From Prevotellaceae bacterium (lineage in GTDB: Bacteria > Bacteroidota > Bacteroidia > Bacteroidales > Bacteroidaceae): a DNA stretch of 64,000 bases. The notes below the pieces were generated by a model. It was given only the letters and a program-made list of their open reading frames with translations, did not search any database and had not been told where the DNA came from. The DNA lies in contig JAHZGX010000011.1 of assembly GCA_019420585.1 (NCBI GenBank), positions 62,001-126,000 on the forward strand. Direction: 5' to 3'. Both the position numbers and the translations under genes were made by a program. Below, piece by piece: positions 8,373 through 17,471 of this stretch. Position 1 is the first letter of the stretch. Each line of letters starts with the position of its first letter.

Positions 8373-9560
8373 ATGATTGGATTGTTTAATGAGTGTTTTC
8401 CGCCCATCATGGACGGAGTGTCGGTGACGGTGAGTAATCTGGCTAGTCATTTCCATAAGCAAGGTGCTGGCGTGTCAGTGGTTGTTCCGGAGATTCCTGG
8501 TATTGATACTGCCCAATATCCATATTCCATCCTGCAGTATCATTCTGTGCCAGTGCCTTTTCGCCATCCTTATAGGTGCGGTTTCCCATTTCTCGATCAT
8601 AAGTTCCGTAGGCAATTTGACTCGTATCACTTCGATGTATTTCATGCCCATTGTCCATTTTCTTCCGGTATTTTTGCCCAGAATGCCTCTCGGAGATTAG
8701 GCATACCTCTTGTTGCAACCTTCCACTCCAAGTATCGTGATGATTTCAAGCGTGTGATACCGAATGGTAAGATTGTGGACTATCTTGTTGGCAGGATAGT
8801 CAGGTTCTACGAGAATGCTGATGAGGTATGGGTTCCACAAGCCTCAGTGGGAGAGGTGTTGCGGGAGTATGGCTATAGGGGGAACTTGGAGGTTGTGGAT
8901 AATGGCAGTGAGTTTGCAGAATGTACATATGACCATCATGTACAGATGGATGCCAAGCAAGAATTGCATCTTAGTCAAAGCGAACCATTGCTGCTGTTTG
9001 TCGGGCAGCATATTTGGGAAAAGAATGTAAGCCTCATCATAAACTCTCTTGCCTTGGTGAAGGATATGCCTTATCATGCACTCTTTGTGGGAGATGGCTA
9101 CGCAAAAGAGAATATGAAGGCTCTTGCCCGGGGGCTGGGGTTATTTGGCAGCGAGGACAATAATAAGAATAGGCTGGCTTTCTGGGATTGTGTCTGTTCG
9201 CGTGAATTGATGCGTAAACTCTATGTTGCCGCCGATCTTTTACTCTTCCCCTCGCTATATGACAATGCGCCTCTGGTTGTGCGGGAAGCAGCGTCCCTGC
9301 ATACACCGTCTCTTGTGGCTAAAGGTAGCAGCACAGCGGAGATTATCCGTGACAATGAGAATGGCTTTCTGGCGGACAATGAAGCGCCGGCCTTTGCAGC
9401 CCGCTTGCGTTACCTCCTGGAACATCCTTCCTTGGTTGACGAGGTGGGCGCATCTGCTTCCCGCACTTTGGCAAAGTCATGGAATGATATCAGTGCGGAG
9501 GTTTTGGATCGCTACCAACATTTGATTTGCAGATATCAAGGTCGGATTGTGGTACGATAG
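8373..9560 (+). CDS. GT4-family glycosyltransferase
   Basis: The 395-residue protein opens NECFPPIMDGVSVTVSNLA, the donor/acceptor loop typical of GT4 enzymes that resemble 1,2-diacylglycerol glucosyltransferases. The C-terminal GT-B half contains LLFVGQHIWEKNVSLII and the nucleotide-sugar region PSLYDNAPLVVREAASL, an E-x7-E-like motif with the first Glu replaced by Asp. Retaining transfer of a sugar from a nucleotide donor to a lipid or glycan acceptor is expected. The start ATG gives the usual early beta strand (MIGLFNE). Acceptor and donor cannot be inferred from the neighbours. Confidence 0.85.
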   Translation: MIGLFNECFPPIMDGVSVTVSNLASHFHKQGAGVSVVVPEIPGIDTAQYPYSILQYHSVPVPFRHPYRCGFPFLDHKFRRQFDSYHFDVFHAHCPFSSGIFAQNASRRLGIPLVATFHSKYRDDFKRVIPNGKIVDYLVGRIVRFYENADEVWVPQASVGEVLREYGYRGNLEVVDNGSEFAECTYDHHVQMDAKQELHLSQSEPLLLFVGQHIWEKNVSLIINSLALVKDMPYHALFVGDGYAKENMKALARGLGLFGSEDNNKNRLAFWDCVCSRELMRKLYVAADLLLFPSLYDNAPLVVREAASLHTPSLVAKGSSTAEIIRDNENGFLADNEAPAFAARLRYLLEHPSLVDEVGASASRTLAKSWNDISAEVLDRYQHLICRYQGRIVVR

Positions 9561-9698
9561 AATGTTGTGGATGGAGAGAACATCATATGTGCATGCATAA
9601 ATTATGGTATGGCTGGACGGATGTGTTTAAGGTAATAGCAACCTTATGAGCAATTTTTTTATTTTTAATTTTTTTTTGTGCCAAAAGACTCCATGCAG

Positions 9699-9729
9699 TT
9701 AGCCTGTTGGCCAATTATTGCTATCTTTG
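9699..9729 (+). promoter_or_regulatory. Probable promoter of the acyltransferase gene
   Basis: TATCTTTG (9722-9729) matches the -7 consensus, with an imperfect TTAG at 9699-9702 and a 19-bp spacer. The leader would be about 80 nt. The stretch before it (9656-9677) is an A/T tract. Confidence 0.5.
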
Positions 9730-9814
9730 TATGTGAGTTGCTGTAAACATTACAGGTAAAACTCATAGTGTCTCCAAAACATAAACTCAATCATACATAC
9801 AATTTAACCATTAG

Positions 9815-10996
9815 ATGATGCAACAACAATCTAACCTTATTCCGGAGCATGCGCCTCAAGAGCGCCTCGTGTGGTGCGATGCGATGAGGCTACTGGCCTT
9901 CTTCTTTCTTCTTTGCTGTCATGCTGCTGACCCTTTTTATGCTGCTGCCGCTTATGCCTCGGGAGGCGAGGCAACTTCCCCGGAGTTTATAACTTGGGGG
10001 ACATTGTGGGGCTCATTTGTGCGCCCATGCGTGCCTTTGTTTGTGATGCTTACCGGTGTCCTGACTTTGCCGGTAAAGGTGAGCATGACACGGTTCTATA
10101 GGCGCAGGATACCGCGCGTGCTCTTTCCATTCGTGATATGGTCGGTAATCTATTACATGACTCCTTGGTTCATTGGCATCATGGGCTTTGACGGTAACGC
10201 AGTCAGGGCACTTTTCTGTTGGGCCGAAAGTGACAGTCTGGCCCTTGGTGACGCTATTGCCCGTGTGGCGCGCATCCCTTACACTTTCAGTTTCATCGCC
10301 AGCCATATGTGGTACATCTACATGCTCATCGGAATGTACCTTTATCTGCCAATTTTGTCGGCTTGGGTGGAGCGGGCAACGAAAAGAGAAAAAGAGATTG
10401 TGCTAATGTTGTGGGGACTAAGCACCATGCTTCCTTACTTTACCACGTATGTTAGTCGTTATTGTTTTGGTACTTGTGAATGGAATGCTTTCGGACTGTT
10501 CTATTATTTTGCGGGCTTCAGTGGCTATTTGCTTTTGGGGCACTACATACGGGAGTATGTGCACTTGAGCCTGCTGCGCACGCTGGCCATATCCATCCCG
10601 CTGATGACTATAGGAATGTCCATCACATATATTGGATACTCACATGTCATGGCTATGCCGGAGCGTACTCCTGAGATGGTGGAACTCTTTTGGACTTATA
10701 ATACGCCTAATGTGGTGATGATGACTGTGGCTTGGTTCCTGTTGGTGTGTAGGATTCGTATCGCTGCAGATGGGTATGCAGCCCGCCTGCTTGCCAACCT
10801 CACGGCCTGTGGCTTTGGCATATACATGATACACTATTTTTTTGTGTATTTAGGATTTTGTATGGGAGGCTGGATGCGTGTTCCCACTCCGCTGCGCATT
10901 CCATTCTCCGCTGTGGTTATCTTTGCTTGCTCATGGACAATAGTGGCGGTGGCACATCGACTTATGGGGCGTGCATCACGCTATTTGTTTGGATGA
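9815..10996 (+). CDS. Acyltransferase-3 family integral membrane acyltransferase
   Basis: The 393-residue protein has about ten predicted membrane helices and the family opening WCDAMRLLAFFFLLCCHAADPF, cut here at RLLAFFFLL, with the R and H that usually matter for catalysis. It continues with a basic loop, FYRRRIPRVLFPFVIWSVIYY-like. Acyltransferase-3 proteins move acetyl, succinyl or similar groups onto extracytoplasmic glycans or lipids. The adjacent glycosyltransferase suggests modification of a surface polysaccharide or glycolipid, but that link is inference. It is preceded by its own promoter, so it is not strictly co-transcribed. Confidence 0.85.
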   Translation: MMQQQSNLIPEHAPQERLVWCDAMRLLAFFFLLCCHAADPFYAAAAYASGGEATSPEFITWGTLWGSFVRPCVPLFVMLTGVLTLPVKVSMTRFYRRRIPRVLFPFVIWSVIYYMTPWFIGIMGFDGNAVRALFCWAESDSLALGDAIARVARIPYTFSFIASHMWYIYMLIGMYLYLPILSAWVERATKREKEIVLMLWGLSTMLPYFTTYVSRYCFGTCEWNAFGLFYYFAGFSGYLLLGHYIREYVHLSLLRTLAISIPLMTIGMSITYIGYSHVMAMPERTPEMVELFWTYNTPNVVMMTVAWFLLVCRIRIAADGYAARLLANLTACGFGIYMIHYFFVYLGFCMGGWMRVPTPLRIPFSAVVIFACSWTIVAVAHRLMGRASRYLFG

Positions 10997-11110
10997 CGGA
11001 ACAATGGGGAAGGATGTCCGAGATACGACTCACCAGATAAATCTAGGGGGATAAGCGTGTAGGTTAGCGATTTGGAAAAAGGAACATGCTCCCAGGCTGA
11101 TCTCCTGTCC

Positions 11111-11209
11111 CGAAGTGGCTTTACCCTTTCGCAAGTGACTTGTTTTTCATCTGTAAGTGACTTGATTTCGTTTGCAAGTGACTTGATTACCACCCTTAAA
11201 TGACTTGAT
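11111..11209 (+). repeat. Array of 21-22 bp units carrying the palindrome CAAGT(G)ACTTG
   Basis: The 11-bp element occurs at 11132-11142 (perfect), 11154-11164 (one change), 11175-11185 (perfect) and 11197-11207 (two changes), at spacings of 22, 21 and 22 bp. A degenerate unit sits at 11113. The sequences between the palindromes differ. The same core recurs at 36250-36326. It lies downstream of the acyltransferase gene and before the bidirectional terminator. Confidence 0.85.
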
Positions 11210-11289
11210 AAATTTGCACTGGATACCTTGATGTGCCTTTGACTTGCGTGATGAGGGAGTGCAGAAATGTACTCTCTTGGATATAGAAA

Positions 11290-11320
11290 GGGCGGGAACA
11301 GCATCATGCAGTTCCCGCCC
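11290..11320. terminator. Bidirectional terminator between acyltransferase and the rpmB-rpmG-DUF4295 operon
   Basis: GGGCGGGAAC (11290-11299) pairs perfectly with GTTCCCGCCC (11311-11320) across an 11-nt loop. It lies between two convergent genes and can serve both strands, though neither flank has a long T tract. Confidence 0.75.
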
Positions 11321-11341
11321 TAATGTATGTTTCTTCGTTGA

Positions 11342-11500
11342 TTAGTTCTTGAAGAAGTCCTTCACAGCCTCGTTGGGTACCATCTGCTCATCGAAGGAGT
11401 ATGAACCGTTCTGAGGATTTTTCACCATCTTGATAACTTTTGTATAGGAACGTCCATCGGTCTTGCCGCTTTGGAGCGTAGCCACAACTTTCTTTGCCAT
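11342..11500 (-). CDS. DUF4295 small ribosome-cluster protein
   Basis: This 52-residue protein begins MAKKVVATLQSGKTDGRSY, the signature start of the DUF4295 family, which is found in Bacteroidetes immediately after rpmG. The codons read through cleanly to a TAA at 11342. The family is thought to be ribosome-associated because of this invariant position and basic character, but its function is unproven. It starts 24 bp after rpmG and is the last gene of the operon. Confidence 0.93.
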   Translation of the reverse strand: MAKKVVATLQSGKTDGRSYTKVIKMVKNPQNGSYSFDEQMVPNEAVKDFFKN

Positions 11501-11524
11501 TGTTCTTGAATTTAAGAGTTAGTA

Positions 11525-11713
11525 TTACTTAATCTCTTTGTGAACAGTCATTCGCTTGAGGATGGGGTTGTACTTCTTCAACTCCATGCGCTCGGGAGTG
11601 TTCTTCCTGTTCTTGGTAGTGATATAACGAGACGTGCCGGGCAGTCCGCTCTGCTTCATCTCTGTGCATTCCAGAATAACCTGTACTCTGTTGCCTTTAG
11701 CTTTCTTTGCCAT
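11525..11713 (-). CDS. rpmG: 50S ribosomal protein L33
   Basis: The 62-residue protein contains [15 protein letters not shown] and [23 protein letters not shown], cut here at [17 protein letters not shown], which is diagnostic for L33. It has a single Cys in the position of the zinc ribbon pair, so it looks like the zinc-independent form common in Bacteroidetes. It lies between rpmB and the DUF4295 gene, each 20-25 bp apart. Confidence 0.97.
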   Translation of the reverse strand: MAKKAKGNRVQVILECTEMKQSGLPGTSRYITTKNRKNTPERMELKKYNPILKRMTVHKEIK

Positions 11714-11734
11714 ATTGTTGTACTCCTAACTCTG

Positions 11735-11995
11735 TTATCCGATAACCTTAATGTTCTTCCAATCACAATAGCCCTGAGCCACAGCGTTCTTCAATGCTGC
11801 GTCCAAGCCCAACTTGTTGATGAGGCGCAGGCCGGATGCACTGATGTTCAGGCTGATCCAGCAATCTTCCTCTACATAGTAGAACTTCTTGGTGAAGAGG
11901 TTCACGTCAAAACGTCTCTTGGTGCGGCGCTTTGAGTGTGAAACGTTATTGCCAATCATGGCTTTCTTCCCTGTAATTTGACAAATCTTAGACAT
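11735..11995 (-). CDS. rpmB: 50S ribosomal protein L28
   Basis: The 86-residue protein has the L28 features [17 protein letters not shown] near its start and [14 protein letters not shown] after it. L28 is a late-assembly protein of the 50S subunit. It is the first gene of rpmB-rpmG-DUF4295, driven by the promoter at 12075-12044 on the minus strand. Confidence 0.97.
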   Translation of the reverse strand: MSKICQITGKKAMIGNNVSHSKRRTKRRFDVNLFTKKFYYVEEDCWISLNISASGLRLINKLGLDAALKNAVAQGYCDWKNIKVIG

Positions 11996-12043
11996 TTCAT
12001 TCTTCTTTTTACTATCTCAATACAACTTCTTCCAAACAAGGCA

Positions 12044-12075
12044 CAAAAGTACAGCAAATAATTGTAACTCACAAA
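12044..12075 (-). promoter_or_regulatory. Promoter of rpmB-rpmG-DUF4295
   Basis: On the minus strand TTTG (12075-12072) is separated by 20 bp from TACTTTTG (12051-12044), a full match to the Bacteroidetes consensus. The leader to rpmB is about 40 nt. Confidence 0.78.
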
Positions 12076-12188
12076 TGTTTACTTGCTTTTCTTTTGCCCG
12101 AACGGAGTTTTCTTCCTTCTTTGTTGATGGGGCAATCTTACCGCTTAGCAATGTCTTGTCTGCAGCCGTGGCTGCAGGGCAACCGCGC

Positions 12189-13214
12189 TCAGATGGTTCC
12201 CCTGCAATATGCGGGAGCAGACATGGGGCAGAAGTCTTGGTCTTTGTACTTGAATGTGCCGGCCATGGCAATCATGGCCGCGTTGTCTGTCGTATAGCCG
12301 AACTTGGGGATGTATACTTTCCATCCATATCTCTTGGCGTGGTCAAGGAATGCGTTCCTAAGCCCTGTATTGGCCGAGACACCTCCTGCCACGGCCACTT
12401 GTTTGATGTTCAAGTCCTTGGCTGCCATTCTCAGTTTCTTCATCAAGATGTCCACAATGGTCTTCTCAAGGGATGCGGCCAAATCATTCAGATGGTTATG
12501 CACAAAGTCGGGGTCTTCTTTCACCCAGTCGCGAAGCGAGTAAAGGAAACTAGTCTTCAAACCGCTGAAACTGTAGTCATAGCCTGGGATGTTCGGCTTG
12601 GCAAACTGGAAAGCATCAGGATTGCCTTGCCTTGCAAGTCGATCAATGATGGGACCGCCGGGATAGCCCAGTTCCATGACTTTGGAACACTTGTCGATGG
12701 CTTCTCCTGCCGCATCGTCAATGGTCTGGCCTATGATTTCCATGTCCTTATACGACTTCACCAGCACAATTTGGCTGTTACCTCCACTTACTAGCAGGCA
12801 CAGGAAGGGAAATGTGGGTGACACGTAGTCGTCACCTTCCGTATGTATGAAATGAGCTAGGATGTGCCCTTGCAGATGGTTCACATCAATCATGGGTATG
12901 CCCAGTGATGCAGCCAGTCCCTTGGCGAAGGATACTCCCACCAGCAATGAACCCATGAGGCCGGGGCCGCGTGTGAAGGCAATGGCTTTCAGTTGCTCGC
13001 GTTTCACGCCCGCACGCTTGAGTGCTTGATCCACCACAGGCACGATGTTCTTTTCATGTGCGCGGCTTGCCAGTTCAGGTACCACCCCTCCATAGGCTTC
13101 ATGCACGGCCTGGCTGGCTGTCACGTTGCTCAATAAGATTCCGTTGTGCATCACTGCGGCCGATGTGTCATCACAACTGCTCTCGATGCCCAGTATGTAT
13201 AAACTTTCATTCAT
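12189..13214 (-). CDS. tsaD: tRNA N6-threonylcarbamoyladenosine transferase
   Basis: TsaD transfers threonylcarbamoyl to A37 of ANN-decoding tRNAs, together with TsaB and TsaE. From the ATG at 13214 the protein is 341 residues, matching the family. It shows LGIESSCDDTSAAV near the start, GVVPELASRAH, the iron-binding HLQGH (HxxxH) motif, LVSGGNSQI and the late GGVSANTGLRN and TTDNAAMIA motifs. A longer in-frame opening extends upstream, but its residues are unlike the family and the MNESLYILGIESS start is canonical. It lies 75 bp downstream of map. Confidence 0.97.
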   Translation of the reverse strand: MNESLYILGIESSCDDTSAAVMHNGILLSNVTASQAVHEAYGGVVPELASRAHEKNIVPVVDQALKRAGVKREQLKAIAFTRGPGLMGSLLVGVSFAKGLAASLGIPMIDVNHLQGHILAHFIHTEGDDYVSPTFPFLCLLVSGGNSQIVLVKSYKDMEIIGQTIDDAAGEAIDKCSKVMELGYPGGPIIDRLARQGNPDAFQFAKPNIPGYDYSFSGLKTSFLYSLRDWVKEDPDFVHNHLNDLAASLEKTIVDILMKKLRMAAKDLNIKQVAVAGGVSANTGLRNAFLDHAKRYGWKVYIPKFGYTTDNAAMIAMAGTFKYKDQDFCPMSAPAYCRGTI

Positions 13215-13288
13215 AATCGTTTGCTTGTGCTTTTGTCTTTGGCGGCAGAGCCTTGTCTGTTTGCCTTGCAGTGAGGAGAACAGGATTG

Positions 13289-14161
13289 TCAGTGTGTCAG
13301 AATCTCCACGCCGTTCTCGGTCATCACGTATGTGTGTTCCCATTGTGCACTGTCGGTACCGTCTTCGGTCAGCACAATCCATTCGGAGGGGTCTTCTGCG
13401 TCACCGCACACTTCCCAGTCTCCCTCGTTGATCATTGGTTCGATGGTGAAGACCATTCCTGGTACCAGGAGCATTCCTGTTCCCTTGCGCCCATAATGCA
13501 CGATGTCTGGTTCTTCATGGAAGTCCAGTCCAACTCCGTGTCCACACAGGTCACGCACCACGGTATAGCCGTTGCTGTGTGCCAGTTTGGCCACGGCATT
13601 GCCGATGTCACCCACAAACACGTAAGGATTGGCGCACACCTGTTCGCCGACTTTCAGGCAATCCCATGCCACGTCCACCAATCTTTGGCGCTCGGGAGTG
13701 GTGCGCCCGATGACGAACATCCTGCTCGCATCGGCGTAAAAGCCGTTCAGGATGGTGGTGCAGTCCACATTGATAATGTCCCCTTCTTCCAAGATGTCGT
13801 CTTTCGACGGGATACCGTGGCACACCACATCGTTTATGCTCGTGCAGCAACTGTTGGGGAACCCTTCGTAGTGCAGTGGTGCCGGTATGCCTCCGTGCTG
13901 TGTGGTAAAATCGTACACCAACTTATCTATTTCCAAGGTGCTCATTCCCTCGTGGATTTTCTCGGCAACCAAGTCCAGCACTGCCGTGTTCAGCACGCCT
14001 GCCTTGCGTATGCATTCTATCTGCTCGTGTGTTTTTATGAGGTCACGAGTAGGTACCCTTTTCCCCTTTTCCTGCCAATGCAGAATCTTCAAATCCATCT
14101 CTGTGGGTTCAAGCCCCGCTGGCACAAACCACTGTTCCTTTATCTTCTTTCTTGCTGCCAT
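13289..14161 (-). CDS. map: Methionine aminopeptidase, type I
   Basis: The enzyme removes N-terminal Met from new proteins. The 290-residue sequence carries the metal ligands in order: Asp in NVDCTTILNGFYADAS (both Asp ligands), His in GHGVGLDFHEEP, Glu in FTIEPMINEG and the last Glu in WEHTYVMTENG. The N-terminal 45 residues are an extra basic segment found in many Bacteroidetes copies. On the minus strand a TAACTTTG box lies at 14197-14190 but lacks a clear -33 partner. tsaD follows. Confidence 0.96.
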   Translation of the reverse strand: MAARKKIKEQWFVPAGLEPTEMDLKILHWQEKGKRVPTRDLIKTHEQIECIRKAGVLNTAVLDLVAEKIHEGMSTLEIDKLVYDFTTQHGGIPAPLHYEGFPNSCCTSINDVVCHGIPSKDDILEEGDIINVDCTTILNGFYADASRMFVIGRTTPERQRLVDVAWDCLKVGEQVCANPYVFVGDIGNAVAKLAHSNGYTVVRDLCGHGVGLDFHEEPDIVHYGRKGTGMLLVPGMVFTIEPMINEGDWEVCGDAEDPSEWIVLTEDGTDSAQWEHTYVMTENGVEILTH

Positions 14162-14238
14162 ATTGCAATGGTTCTCTTTTTCAGTCGTGCAAAGTTACGA
14201 AAAAGAGCAGATACGGCGGCGGAGCGGCAGGAAAACAT

Positions 14239-14907
14239 TTATTTCCTTATGTCGGCAATGATCGAGAGCACGTTGCGACAGCGTTCCGTAATGGCAGTCC
14301 AGTCTTTGGCCTGCACGCTTCCTTGAGGAAAGAGTTTGCTTCCGATGCCCACGCAGAATGCCCCGGCCTTGAACCATCCGCGCAGGTTCTCCTCATCGGG
14401 TGACACTCCGCCCGTCACCATAATCCTTGACCATGGGCAGGGAGCCATCAGTCCTTTTACGAATGCCGGGCCGTATACGTCCCCGGGAAACACCTTGGTT
14501 ACCTCACATCCCAGTTCCTGAGCCAGTCCTATTTCGCTCATCGTGCCGCATCCCGGCACATAGGGCACTTGGCGACGGTTGCACACCTTGGCTACATCTG
14601 CATTCAACAGGGGGGATACAATAAAGCACGCCCCCATCTGGATATACATGGCAGCCGTGGGGGAGTCCACCACGGAACCCACTCCAAGAATCATCTCGGG
14701 GCAATGTTCACCGGCATAATGCATGCAGTGGGCGAATACATCCTGGGCGAAATCGCCTCTGTTGGTAAACTCAAACACGCGTACTCCGCCATCGTAGCAC
14801 GCCTGCATCACTTGGCATGCAACCTCTTTGTCTGCATGATAGAAGACAGGTACCATGCCTGTTGTGGCCATCTTGAGCATGGCCTGCAGTTTGTCATATC
14901 TTGCCAT
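14239..14907 (-). CDS. kdgA: KDPG/KHG aldolase family (2-keto-3-deoxy-6-phosphogluconate aldolase)
   Basis: This class I aldolase splits KDPG to pyruvate and glyceraldehyde-3-phosphate. The 222-residue protein has the Schiff-base Lys in CEVTKVFPGD, the catalytic-Glu segment RVFEFTNRGD, the GVGSVVD strand and a C-terminal GIGSKLFP phosphate-binding loop. It starts 11 bp after kdgK, so the two steps of the 2-keto-3-deoxygluconate route are encoded together, as expected for uronate (pectin or alginate) breakdown. No upstream uronate genes are in the window. Confidence 0.93.
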   Translation of the reverse strand: MARYDKLQAMLKMATTGMVPVFYHADKEVACQVMQACYDGGVRVFEFTNRGDFAQDVFAHCMHYAGEHCPEMILGVGSVVDSPTAAMYIQMGACFIVSPLLNADVAKVCNRRQVPYVPGCGTMSEIGLAQELGCEVTKVFPGDVYGPAFVKGLMAPCPWSRIMVTGGVSPDEENLRGWFKAGAFCVGIGSKLFPQGSVQAKDWTAITERCRNVLSIIADIRK

Positions 14908-14918
14908 AGCTTTTTGTC

Positions 14919-15941
14919 TTATCGTTGTACGCGTCCGTTTGCATTGCCTCTTACCAGTGCCATCGCTTCTGCTTCTGACACTAAGTTTACGTCACCTGGT
15001 ATGGTATGTTTCAAGGCACTGGCTGCCACAGCGAACTCAAGGGTTTGTGCCGGATTCCAACCGCTGCACAAGCCGTGGATGAGGCCGGCCGAGAAACTGT
15101 CGCCGGCTCCTACGCGGTCCACGATGGGACTTATGTCATAGTGCTTGCTCAGATGGAAGTCGGTTCCGTCATACAGTATAGCCTTCCATCCATTGTGTGA
15201 GGCACTGATGCTCTCGCGCAGAGTGCTGGCTATCATACGGAACCCAAATCGCCTGTGCAGTTCGCTGAATGTCTGTCGGTAGCATTCGGCATCGGTCATG
15301 CCGGCATCAACGTTGGCACTGTTCTTTACGCCCAGCGTCTTCTCGGCATCTTCTTCGTTGCCGATGCAAATGTCCACATAGTCCATGAGAGGTGTCATGG
15401 TGCGTATGGCTTCCTCTGAGGTCCAAAGTTTGCTGCGGAAGTTCAGGTCGCAGCTCACCGTTACTCCTGCACGCTTGGCAGTCTGGCAGGCGGTTTTCAG
15501 CGCATCGGCCACTTGGCTTCCCAGTGCAGGTGTGATGCCGCTCCAGTGGAACCAGTCGGCACCCTGAAAAATGCTGTCGAAGTCAAAGTCACAGGCTTGT
15601 ACCTCGCTCATGCTGCTGTGTGCGCGGTCGTAGATGACCTTGCTAGGACGCATGCTTGCTCCTGTTTCCAGGAAGTAAATGCCCAGTCTGTCACCGCCGC
15701 GTGCCATGAATTCGGTATGTACACCGAATTTGCGGAGGCTGTTGACTGCCGCTGTACCCACCTCATGTGCGGGTACCCGACTCACGAAATAGGTGTCGTG
15801 CCCATAATTGGCTAGGCTTACTGCCACATTGGCTTCTCCTCCGCCATAATTCACACAGAAGGAGTCAGACTGCACAATACGGCTGTTGCCGGGAGTGGAC
15901 AGGCGAAGCATGATTTCGCCCATGGTCACTATCTTGCTCAT
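14919..15941 (-). CDS. kdgK: 2-keto-3-deoxygluconate kinase, PfkB family
   Basis: From the ATG at 15941 the protein is 340 residues: MSKIVTMGEIMLRLSTPGN at the start, the sugar-binding region NYGGGEANVAVSLANYG, and the PfkB signature VDRVGAGDSFSAGLIHGL with the catalytic Asp. It phosphorylates KDG to KDPG, which is then split by the neighbouring aldolase. A longer open frame upstream is not used, since the family start is exactly at 15941. A TAAATTTG box (15996-15989, minus strand) lies about 50 bp upstream. Confidence 0.92.
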   Translation of the reverse strand: MSKIVTMGEIMLRLSTPGNSRIVQSDSFCVNYGGGEANVAVSLANYGHDTYFVSRVPAHEVGTAAVNSLRKFGVHTEFMARGGDRLGIYFLETGASMRPSKVIYDRAHSSMSEVQACDFDFDSIFQGADWFHWSGITPALGSQVADALKTACQTAKRAGVTVSCDLNFRSKLWTSEEAIRTMTPLMDYVDICIGNEEDAEKTLGVKNSANVDAGMTDAECYRQTFSELHRRFGFRMIASTLRESISASHNGWKAILYDGTDFHLSKHYDISPIVDRVGAGDSFSAGLIHGLCSGWNPAQTLEFAVAASALKHTIPGDVNLVSEAEAMALVRGNANGRVQR

Positions 15942-15988
15942 AATGCTGTTTCTTGTATTATATTTGCCGTGTGTTTGCTTTTTCTTTG

Positions 15989-16018
15989 CAAATTTATACA
16001 AACAAGTTGATACTTTTG
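15989..16018. promoter_or_regulatory. Overlapping divergent -7 boxes between kdgK and nhaC-type gene
   Basis: On the minus strand TAAATTTG reads 15996-15989, toward kdgK. On the plus strand TACTTTTG reads 16011-16018, with a TTTG at 15985-15988 (22-bp spacer, one longer than usual). A second plus-strand TACTTTTG is at 16094-16101, but it sits only 6 nt before the start codon and has no -33 partner. Confidence 0.5.
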
Positions 16019-16106
16019 CATGAAAGACGCAAGTTTTATCTCTCATTTGCTCAAAAGTGTGCGTGCAAGCGGCCTTAACTGCGGAAAGAGTAGTACTTTT
16101 GTAGAC

Positions 16107-17471
16107 ATGGAAGAGATTATCAGTTATAGGAAAGGATTGCTTTCCCTCAGCCCGTTGCTGGTATTCTTGTTGACGTACTTCGCGCTCAGCCTGTATGCCA
16201 ATGACTTCTACGCTGTGCCCATCACTGTGGCCTTCTTGATGGCCTGTTGCTTCTCGCTTCTTACCATGCGGGGGCTTCCTGTGAGCAGGCGGTTTGGTGT
16301 ATTGGTTGAGGGCGCGGGCAATGCAGGACTGATGACTATGATATGGATTTTTGTCCTGGCTGGTGCGTTTGCCGCCACTGCCAAGCAGGCCGGAGCCATT
16401 GATGCTACGGTGCATCTGACTGTGCGCTTGCTGCCTACAGGCATGATATTGTGCGGCTTGTTCTTGGCTGCCTGCTTCATTTCCTTGAGTGTTGGTACCA
16501 GTGTGGGCACCATTGCGGCTCTTACCCCCATTGCCTGCGGCATGGCTCAGCAGACGGGCTATGGCCTTCCGCTTACCGTAGCCATTGTGGTGGGAGGCGC
16601 GTTTTTTGGCGATAATTTGAGTTTCATATCCGATACCACCATCATGGCCACCAAGACTCAGGGCTGTGAGTTGCGTGATAAATTCCGCAGTAATGTGCGT
16701 ATTGCTGTTCCGGCAGCTGTATTGTGCATCTTGCTTTATTTGTTTGTCGGAAATGAACAGCAGGGTTCTCTACAGCCATCCACGCCGGCGGAGGTCAATT
16801 ACCTGTTGGTTATACCTTATATATATATACTTTTGGCAGCCTTGTGGGGCATGGATGTCATGCTGGTGCTTATTACTGGCACGTTCATGTCTGGGGTTTT
16901 GGGCATGGTATTTGGCCGCTTTGATCTCTTCGGGTGGTTCCATGCCATAAACGATGGGGTTCTGGGCATGGGGGAGTTGATTGTTGTCACCATGCTGGCA
17001 GGAGGGCTTGTCGAGACCATGCGTCGAACCGCTGGCATCACTTTTGCCATGCAGCGTCTGTCATGTCACATAACCGGTTCGCGTGCAGCAGAACTCAGCA
17101 TCGCCTTGCTCGTAGTATTTGCAGACATCTGCACGGCCAATAACACTATAGCCATACTCACGGTGGGGCCTTTGGCACGCGAGATAAGCACTCGCTTTCA
17201 TGTGGATGCCAAGCGTGCAGCAAGTATCCTTGACACTTTCAGTTGTTTTGCACAGGGACTCATTCCCTATGGTGCGCAACTGCTTATTGCTGCAGGGCTG
17301 GCCAAGATAAGCCCGCTGCAGATAATTCCTTACCTCTATTATCCGTATATATTGGGAGCCATTGCTCTATTATACATAATTATTCAACGTCATGAGAAAA
17401 AAGATTTTATTGCTGCCTCTGCTGGCACTGGCATGTGCCTGCACGGGCTATCAGACAGGCAAGCAGACTGA
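16107..17471 (+). CDS. nhaC: NhaC-family Na+/H+ antiporter
   Basis: The 454-residue inner-membrane protein (start at 16107, MEEIISYRKGLL) has about eleven hydrophobic helices and the family stretch SVGTSVGTIAALTPIACG, then GGAFFGDNLSFISDTTIMAT, with the acidic residues expected for cation binding. NhaC-type antiporters exchange protons for Na+ and sometimes malate/lactate. I prefer this start over the upstream ATG at 16020 because the extra residues are not hydrophobic. The last 80 nt overlap the following gene in another frame, which is unusual. Confidence 0.88.
   Translation: MEEIISYRKGLLSLSPLLVFLLTYFALSLYANDFYAVPITVAFLMACCFSLLTMRGLPVSRRFGVLVEGAGNAGLMTMIWIFVLAGAFAATAKQAGAIDATVHLTVRLLPTGMILCGLFLAACFISLSVGTSVGTIAALTPIACGMAQQTGYGLPLTVAIVVGGAFFGDNLSFISDTTIMATKTQGCELRDKFRSNVRIAVPAAVLCILLYLFVGNEQQGSLQPSTPAEVNYLLVIPYIYILLAALWGMDVMLVLITGTFMSGVLGMVFGRFDLFGWFHAINDGVLGMGELIVVTMLAGGLVETMRRTAGITFAMQRLSCHITGSRAAELSIALLVVFADICTANNTIAILTVGPLAREISTRFHVDAKRAASILDTFSCFAQGLIPYGAQLLIAAGLAKISPLQIIPYLYYPYILGAIALLYIIIQRHEKKDFIAASAGTGMCLHGLSDRQAD

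Noticed and set aside
12160..12177. Terminator after tsaD (CTGCAGC/GCTGCAG palindrome)
   Set aside because: The loop is only about 4 nt and no T tract follows on the minus strand; evidence is too weak.
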